Of a stretch of DNA of 64,000 nt, positions 58,680 to 64,000 are shown in pieces; the stretch's first letter is position 1, and each line of letters begins with the position of its first letter. The DNA lies in the NCBI RefSeq assembly GCF_000482245.1, contig NZ_AWNH01000046.1, forward strand, positions 23,856 to 87,855. The letters run 5' to 3'. Origin of the DNA: Leptolyngbya sp. Heron Island J. Its GTDB lineage: Bacteria; Cyanobacteriota; Cyanobacteriia; Phormidesmidales; Phormidesmidaceae. The notes beneath the pieces are model-generated. The model saw only the letters and a list, made by a program, of their open reading frames with translations, made no database searches and was not told the DNA's origin. The translations under genes were made by a program, and so were the position numbers.

Positions 58680-61600
58680 ATGTTTAATCTCTTTTTTCGG
58701 AATCGGCAGTTGTTGTTTTTAACACTGACATTGGTCATTGTCTGGGGGTTGGCTGCTTTCTTGTCTTTACCTCGACTGGAAGATCCTGAGATTGTTCAAC
58801 GGGTGTCGACAGTGACAACGGTTTTCCCAGGGGCGAGCGCCGAGCGGGTGGAGTCTTTGGTGACTGACAAAATTGAAGAAGAGCTTTCTGATATTGAAGA
58901 GATTGAGGAGATTCGCTCAGCTTCAAGTCCTGGTATTTCCGTTGTTACGGTAGAACTGAAGGAAACGATTCCTGATGTTGAGCCAGTATGGGCGCGGGTG
59001 CGTAGTCAAATTGATGATGTCATTCCTGAGTTGCCAGCTGAAGCCAGTCGCCCAGAGTATGAGGATCAAGAAGTAAAAGCCAGTGCCATGATTGTGGGGC
59101 TGACGTGGACTTTGGATCAGCCCGTGAACTATCCAATTTTGCGACGGGTGGCAGAGGATTTAGAATCTGAGCTACGTAATTTGCCTGGCACCGATGGTGT
59201 AGAACTTTTTGGGGAACCAGATGAAGAGATTCAAGTAGAAATCAGTCAGGCTGATTTATTGAAACTAGGGATTAGCGCCCAGGAACTGTCACAACAGATT
59301 GCGGCAAGCGATGCGAAAATTTCTACGGGAGAGCTAAAAGGAAACAATACTGAACTGTTGTTTGAAATAGACAGTGCCCTGGATTCATTGGATCGGATTC
59401 GGGCGATTCCCATTCAGGTAGGAGCAGATGGTCAGGTGGCTCAGCTGACGGATATTGCTGAGGTGACGAAGGGTGTACAAATTCCAGTATCTGATCTGGC
59501 CTTGGTTGAAGGGCAGCCAGCGATTGTTGTAGCCACAACGGTGGAAGCTGATTATCGTGTAGACCAGTGGGCACAGCAAGCCAGAAAAGTGATCCAAAAC
59601 TTTGAGGCCGAGCTGTCAGATGGTTTAGGTATCAGCGTTGTGCTGGATCAAAGTCAGTATGTACAACAGCGATTGAACGGAGTGATTGGCAACCTGTTAC
59701 TCAGCTCTCTTTTGGTAATTAGCATCTCCCTGGTAGTTCTAGGATGGCGTTCGGCGCTGATTGTTGGCATGGCGTTGCCACTTTCTACCTTGATGGTCTT
59801 TGGGAGCATGAGAGCCTTGGACATTCCCCTACACCAGATGTCTGTGACAGGGTTAATCATTGCCCTGGGACTGCTGATTGATAATGCCATTGTGGTAGTC
59901 GATGAAGTGCGCGTACGCTTACAACAGGGCAGTCGACCGGCTGACGCGGTCGGTGAAACAGTGAAGCATCTGGTGGTACCTTTGTTGGCTTCAACCCTAA
60001 CCACAGTGCTGGCATTTGTGCCAATTGCCACCTCTCCTGGGGGGACTGGAGAATTTATCGGTACCATTGGCAGTACCGTAATTTTGGCACTGCTGAGTTC
60101 GTTAACATTGTCACTCACGATCATTGCGGCTTTGGCTGGCCTGGTTTATCGCTGGAAACCTTTAGACTCTCAAGTGCATCACTGGCGGGTTGGCGGTTTC
60201 TCTCATCCAACGCTCTCTCGACTCTATGATGGTAGCCTGAGAGCTGTTTTTCGTCGGCCGATTCTGGGTGTATTGGTGGCTATGGTATTGCCTGTTGTGG
60301 GCTTTATTCAGTTTGCCAGTCTCCCTCAACAGTTTTTTCCCCCGACCAATCGCGACCAGTTTCAGATTGAGCTGGAGCGTCCTGCCTCTAGCGCGATCTC
60401 AACTACCCGCACCCAGACCCTGGCCATTCGTGAACTGATTCAACAGCATCCAGCAGTTCAGGATATCCACTGGTTTCTTGGCAAAAATGCCCCATCATTT
60501 TTCTACAATGTGGTGGGCAGTCGTCGTAATGCGGCAGAATACGCCCAGGGGATTGTACAGCTGACATCAACAGACAATCTGAGAGACACCATTCGCACCT
60601 TGCAAACAGAGCTTGACGCTGCGTTTCCCGATGCTCAGATTCTGGTCAAACAGTTGGAGCAGGGACCACCATTTGATGCCCCCATCGAAGTCAATCTCTA
60701 TGGGCCTGACCTGGAACAGTTACGCACCCTGGGCAATCAGCTACGCCTGATATTGTCTGAATTAAACGAGGTAACCCATACTCGCGCTACGTTGACCGAA
60801 CTGTCGCCCAAGCTAGCCTTGACAGTCGATGAGGCCGCGGCGAGAAGAGTGGGCTTAAATAATGGCGCGATCGCATCCCAACTCAGCACTCTCCTCGATG
60901 GCCAGGTGGGAGGCTCCATTCTCGAAGACACCGAAGATATTCCAGTCCGGGTGCAGCTCCCAGCCCAAGAGCGAGGCAACCTAGCGAGCATCACGTCTGT
61001 GGATCTGTTAAGCGCGAATGGCACAACAGTACCGTTTTCTGCAGTGGCAGCGGTTAATTTACGTCCGGAGCTGAGCACCATTGCCCGGCGGGATGGTCAG
61101 CGGGTGAATACGGTACAGGGCTTTATTACAGCAGGTTCTTTGCCCAGCACTGTGCTAGCTGAATTCCAACGAGCTTTGACCGCCCAGGGCTTCGAACTAC
61201 CTGCTGGGTACCGTCTCAGCTATGGTGGTGAAGCGGATGCCCGAGGCTCGGCCGTGGGCAATCTGTTATCCACGGTAGGCATTTTGCTCGTGTTGATGAC
61301 GGCGACACTGGTACTGTCGTTTAACTCCTTTGCCTTAGCCGGATTACTCGCAATTGTGGCCATAGCCGCAGTCGGTTTAGCCGCTATGGCACTCTGGTTA
61401 TTTAACTCGTTGTTTGGCTTCACAGCCATTCTTGGCACCCTAGGTTTAATTGGGCTGGCCATTAATGACTCGATTGTTGTTTTAGCCGCGTTACGCAATG
61501 ATCCACTTGCCCGTCAGGGAGATATGGCTGCAACACGACAGGTGGTGATGAAGGCAACACGTCATGTAGTTGCAACAACGATAACAACGATTATTGGGTT

Positions 61601-61757
61601 TACACCGCTCTTGCTAGACTCCACTGGGTTTTGGCCACCGTTAGCAATTGCGATCGCAGGAGGGTTAGCTGGTGCAACCCTACTAGCACTCTACTTTATT
61701 CCATCGACACATTTATTGCTGCATCGACACAAGCGCAAATTAGTAATTGCTAGATAA
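58680..61757 (+). CDS. RND efflux transporter permease
   Basis: 1025 residues with the 12-helix RND layout and two large periplasmic loops. N-terminal FRNRQLLFLTLTLVIVWGLAAFLSLPRLEDPEI; PGASAERVESLVTDKIEEEL; helix 4 LIIALGLLIDNAIVVVDEV carries the proton-relay Asp but has Asn where AcrB has its second Asp (DN rather than DD). Helix 10-12 region LGLIGLAINDSIVVL is present. It works as a proton-driven exporter with the upstream adaptor. No outer-membrane channel gene (TolC) is adjacent. Substrates may be hydrophobic compounds sensed by the PadR protein. Confidence 0.93.
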   Translation: MFNLFFRNRQLLFLTLTLVIVWGLAAFLSLPRLEDPEIVQRVSTVTTVFPGASAERVESLVTDKIEEELSDIEEIEEIRSASSPGISVVTVELKETIPDVEPVWARVRSQIDDVIPELPAEASRPEYEDQEVKASAMIVGLTWTLDQPVNYPILRRVAEDLESELRNLPGTDGVELFGEPDEEIQVEISQADLLKLGISAQELSQQIAASDAKISTGELKGNNTELLFEIDSALDSLDRIRAIPIQVGADGQVAQLTDIAEVTKGVQIPVSDLALVEGQPAIVVATTVEADYRVDQWAQQARKVIQNFEAELSDGLGISVVLDQSQYVQQRLNGVIGNLLLSSLLVISISLVVLGWRSALIVGMALPLSTLMVFGSMRALDIPLHQMSVTGLIIALGLLIDNAIVVVDEVRVRLQQGSRPADAVGETVKHLVVPLLASTLTTVLAFVPIATSPGGTGEFIGTIGSTVILALLSSLTLSLTIIAALAGLVYRWKPLDSQVHHWRVGGFSHPTLSRLYDGSLRAVFRRPILGVLVAMVLPVVGFIQFASLPQQFFPPTNRDQFQIELERPASSAISTTRTQTLAIRELIQQHPAVQDIHWFLGKNAPSFFYNVVGSRRNAAEYAQGIVQLTSTDNLRDTIRTLQTELDAAFPDAQILVKQLEQGPPFDAPIEVNLYGPDLEQLRTLGNQLRLILSELNEVTHTRATLTELSPKLALTVDEAAARRVGLNNGAIASQLSTLLDGQVGGSILEDTEDIPVRVQLPAQERGNLASITSVDLLSANGTTVPFSAVAAVNLRPELSTIARRDGQRVNTVQGFITAGSLPSTVLAEFQRALTAQGFELPAGYRLSYGGEADARGSAVGNLLSTVGILLVLMTATLVLSFNSFALAGLLAIVAIAAVGLAAMALWLFNSLFGFTAILGTLGLIGLAINDSIVVLAALRNDPLARQGDMAATRQVVMKATRHVVATTITTIIGFTPLLLDSTGFWPPLAIAIAGGLAGATLLALYFIPSTHLLLHRHKRKLVIAR

Positions 61758-61812
61758 CTGAGCCGAATTCTATGCCTGCCATCATAGCCATAGCTAACCA
61801 GCAGCATCCATG

Positions 61813-61996
61813 ATGTAAAACTTGGGAGTACGTTCTCAAGAAACTACGACAGGATGGTGATTGGATAAGACTGAATATTTCTGATATTGAGGAGTGTGCT
61901 ACCAAGGAATGTAGTACTAATAAGTTGAAGCGGGGCTCATTAGTCTTTCATCCTGAGCGTGTTGCTATGAATCAAGCTGCTGATAATGATGATTGA
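61813..61996 (+). pseudogene. Open frame of an unrecognised gene remnant
   Basis: An open frame of about 60 codons (after a TGA at 61810) ends with TGA at 61994. It lacks an early start. The translation is ordered and protein-like: WEYVLKKLRQDGDWIRLN, then ISDIEECATKECSTNKLKRG and LVFHPERVAMN. The gene just downstream is a small protein of unknown function. It may be a fragment of a larger gene disrupted by the nearby insertion sequence. Confidence 0.35.
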
Positions 61997-62019
61997 TATA
62001 GGCAGTTTACCAAAGGTAA

Positions 62020-62364
62020 GTGCGATTTATCGGGTATGGCATTGCGATTTCGACACAAGAAGACTGTGTTGACTACTTTTATAAGTCTGAAGAATTGAGC
62101 TTGATTTCTCGGTATCAAGCTGGCATCTGGATATCTGTTGATCAGAAATTACCTGTTGCTAAAACTGTCGTTCTAAGTGCTATTGCTGATGATGGTTCCT
62201 ACTATGCAATATGTGACTGGGATGGTTTTCTTTTTAGTAATCCTGATACTGGAATAACCCTTACTCCTCAACCTACCCATTGGGCTAATATTCGTCCAAT
62301 GGATATAGATCCATTCGGACCATTAACTACAGACCCATTTGAGTTTGGACTAAGTCTGGTCTAA
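62020..62364 (+). CDS. Small protein, unknown function
   Basis: 114 residues with a GTG start preceded closely by AAAGG. The sequence MRFIGYGIAISTQEDCVDYFYKSEELSL...YYAICDWDGFLFSNPDTGITLTPQPTHWANIRPMDIDPFGP is soluble, rich in Trp, Tyr, Asp and Ser. It is not recognised. It follows a gene fragment (61813-61996) and precedes an IS110 element, a context in which immunity or toxin-type cassette genes are common, but no toxin is evident. Confidence 0.5.
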   Translation: MRFIGYGIAISTQEDCVDYFYKSEELSLISRYQAGIWISVDQKLPVAKTVVLSAIADDGSYYAICDWDGFLFSNPDTGITLTPQPTHWANIRPMDIDPFGPLTTDPFEFGLSLV

Positions 62365-62803
62365 AAAGGCCAACTGGCACACAGGTCAATGCCCCATTCT
62401 TTCGTTGGGGCCTGTGCATGAAAACGGCGTAACTACGTTGACTCGTTGCCCGTCTCGCAACATATCGGACTTGCGGAGTCTACTGGTCCGCAAGTATTCT
62501 CTTCTTTCTATCCCCTTGTATGTTTAGAGGTGTAGCGGTAGATCGTCATCCCCTAGAACAGATGAGTAATTGTTAAGAACGGTTTTGTTTAGGAGTCTAC
62601 TCAAATACGCTAAGCGTAGTAGCACTAGACCCTGTCCTCCCGTTCATGATAACTCATCATAGTCCGACCGTAAGCAAGGTTACCGCTACGATTCATCCAA
62701 CTGAGAGCTCGAAAAAATCGCCAGGTTCCCATTGGAGACCGGATCACGCAAGGTAGAGTGCAGTTGATGGAGCCCCAAAGCAGTGCCCCTTTAGGAGGAA
62801 CCG
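62365..62803 (+). ncRNA. Structured 5' non-coding region of the IS110 element, candidate bridge RNA
   Basis: About 440 bases without a gene, upstream of the transposase. Hairpins: CACAG (62380-62384)/CTGTG (62412-62416) enclosing GCCCCA (62391-62396)/TGGGGC (62406-62411) with a bulge; ACTTGCGGA (62469-62477)/TCCGCAAGT (62487-62495); TACGCT/AGCGTA (62606-62618). IS110 elements encode a bridge RNA in this position; whether one is made here is inference. Confidence 0.4.
62793..62798 (+). promoter_or_regulatory. Ribosome-binding site of the transposase gene
   Basis: AGGAGG lies 5 bases upstream of ATG at 62804 and decides this start. Confidence 0.8.
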
Positions 62804-63787
<984 letters not shown>

Positions 63788-63856
63788 TTTCGATGGTCAC
63801 AGCGCCTTTTTCTGTGCAGATTTAGGATCTTTTTCTCATCGGTCTAGACAAGCTAC

Positions 63857-63885
63857 AGCTCTTTTTTTGCGTCAAAAAAGGAGCT
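63857..63885. repeat. Long AT-rich hairpin downstream of the transposase
   Basis: AGCTCTTTTTTTG (63857-63869) and CAAAAAAGGAGCT (63873-63885) form a 13-bp stem with one wobble and a 3-base loop (CGT). It could be a subterminal structure or terminator of the IS. Confidence 0.5.
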
Positions 63886-63929
63886 TGAAGGAGCGTGCTT
63901 GATTTTCAACATTTGCCGTCAAAAAGACA

Positions 63930-63971
63930 GCGAGAATACGCTGCTGCAACGCTGTATTCTCGCGCTTTTCT
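63930..63971 (+). terminator. Terminator-like hairpin near the window edge
   Basis: GCGAGAATAC (63930-63939) and GTATTCTCGC (63954-63963) form a perfect 10-bp stem, followed by GCTTTTCT. It may end the transposase transcript or mark the right part of the IS. Confidence 0.5.
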
Positions 63972-64000
63972 CAGTAATCACCCTTGACAGCAAACATAAT

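Noticed and set aside
59654..60124. 156-codon antisense frame within the RND permease
   Set aside because: A shadow of a strongly coding GC-biased gene, with no ribosome-binding site and a Ser/Thr/Arg-rich composition.

Overview
The window is chromosomal DNA of a cyanobacterium, most likely a filamentous Leptolyngbya-like (Synechococcales/Nodosilineales-type) organism; the genus cannot be fixed from sequence alone. The evidence is a photosystem I assembly gene (ycf3), a photosystem II assembly-type operon, an IcfG-like phosphatase/anti-sigma pair, a CHASE2 cyclase beside a DUF928 gene, a C-DES-type cyst(e)ine lyase, a one-RRM RNA-binding protein, and frequent GCGATCGC (HIP1) octamers. Genes are dense, transcription is mixed, and no rRNA, tRNA or CRISPR array was recognised.

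Layout. 1-5.6 kb: the end of a SPOR-like protein, then a seven-gene minus-strand operon (rhodanese, two phycobiliprotein-like proteins lacking the chromophore cysteine, two V4R proteins, a small acidic protein, a Ser/Thr kinase). It resembles part of the slr0144-slr0152 'PSII assembly proficiency' operon of Synechocystis 6803. 5.6-18.6 kb: housekeeping and envelope genes (VanZ-like, M28 peptidase, LPG-synthase-type membrane protein, NlpC/P60 peptidase, photorespiratory-type aminotransferase, a coiled-coil pair, Uma2 nuclease, cryptochrome DASH, PrxQ, CHASE2 cyclase with DUF928). 18.9-33 kb: an exported hydratase-like protein, the clpS-DUF2103-trm1 operon, moaE, pyrB, a GerMN-like lipoprotein, an alkyladenine glycosylase, a beta-lactamase-fold hydrolase, a creatininase-family enzyme, gatC, ycf3 and an acyl-carrier-like protein. 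33-46.4 kb: a REC-GGDEF-EAL protein, aroA, a C-DES-type lyase, the IcfG-like pair, an RRM protein, an alpha-amylase, a pentapeptide/MORN membrane protein and an L,D-transpeptidase.

46.7-55.4 kb: a minus-strand block of eight genes with overlapping stops and starts: an APH-fold kinase, a YnjBCD-type ABC importer (two permeases, ATPase, Tat-type lipoprotein), a radical SAM protein with an extra cysteine cluster, a metallophosphoesterase-fold protein that has lost several metal ligands, and a sodium:solute symporter. It looks like one uptake-and-modification system for an unknown small molecule and is the best candidate here for something undescribed. 55.7-61.8 kb: a SIMPL protein, then a PadR regulator divergent from an RND efflux operon. 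A perfect 20-bp palindrome fills the spacer between the -35 and -10 of the efflux promoter. 61.8-64 kb: remnants of small genes and an IS110-family element whose transposase carries one in-frame stop and whose long structured 5' region could encode a bridge RNA.
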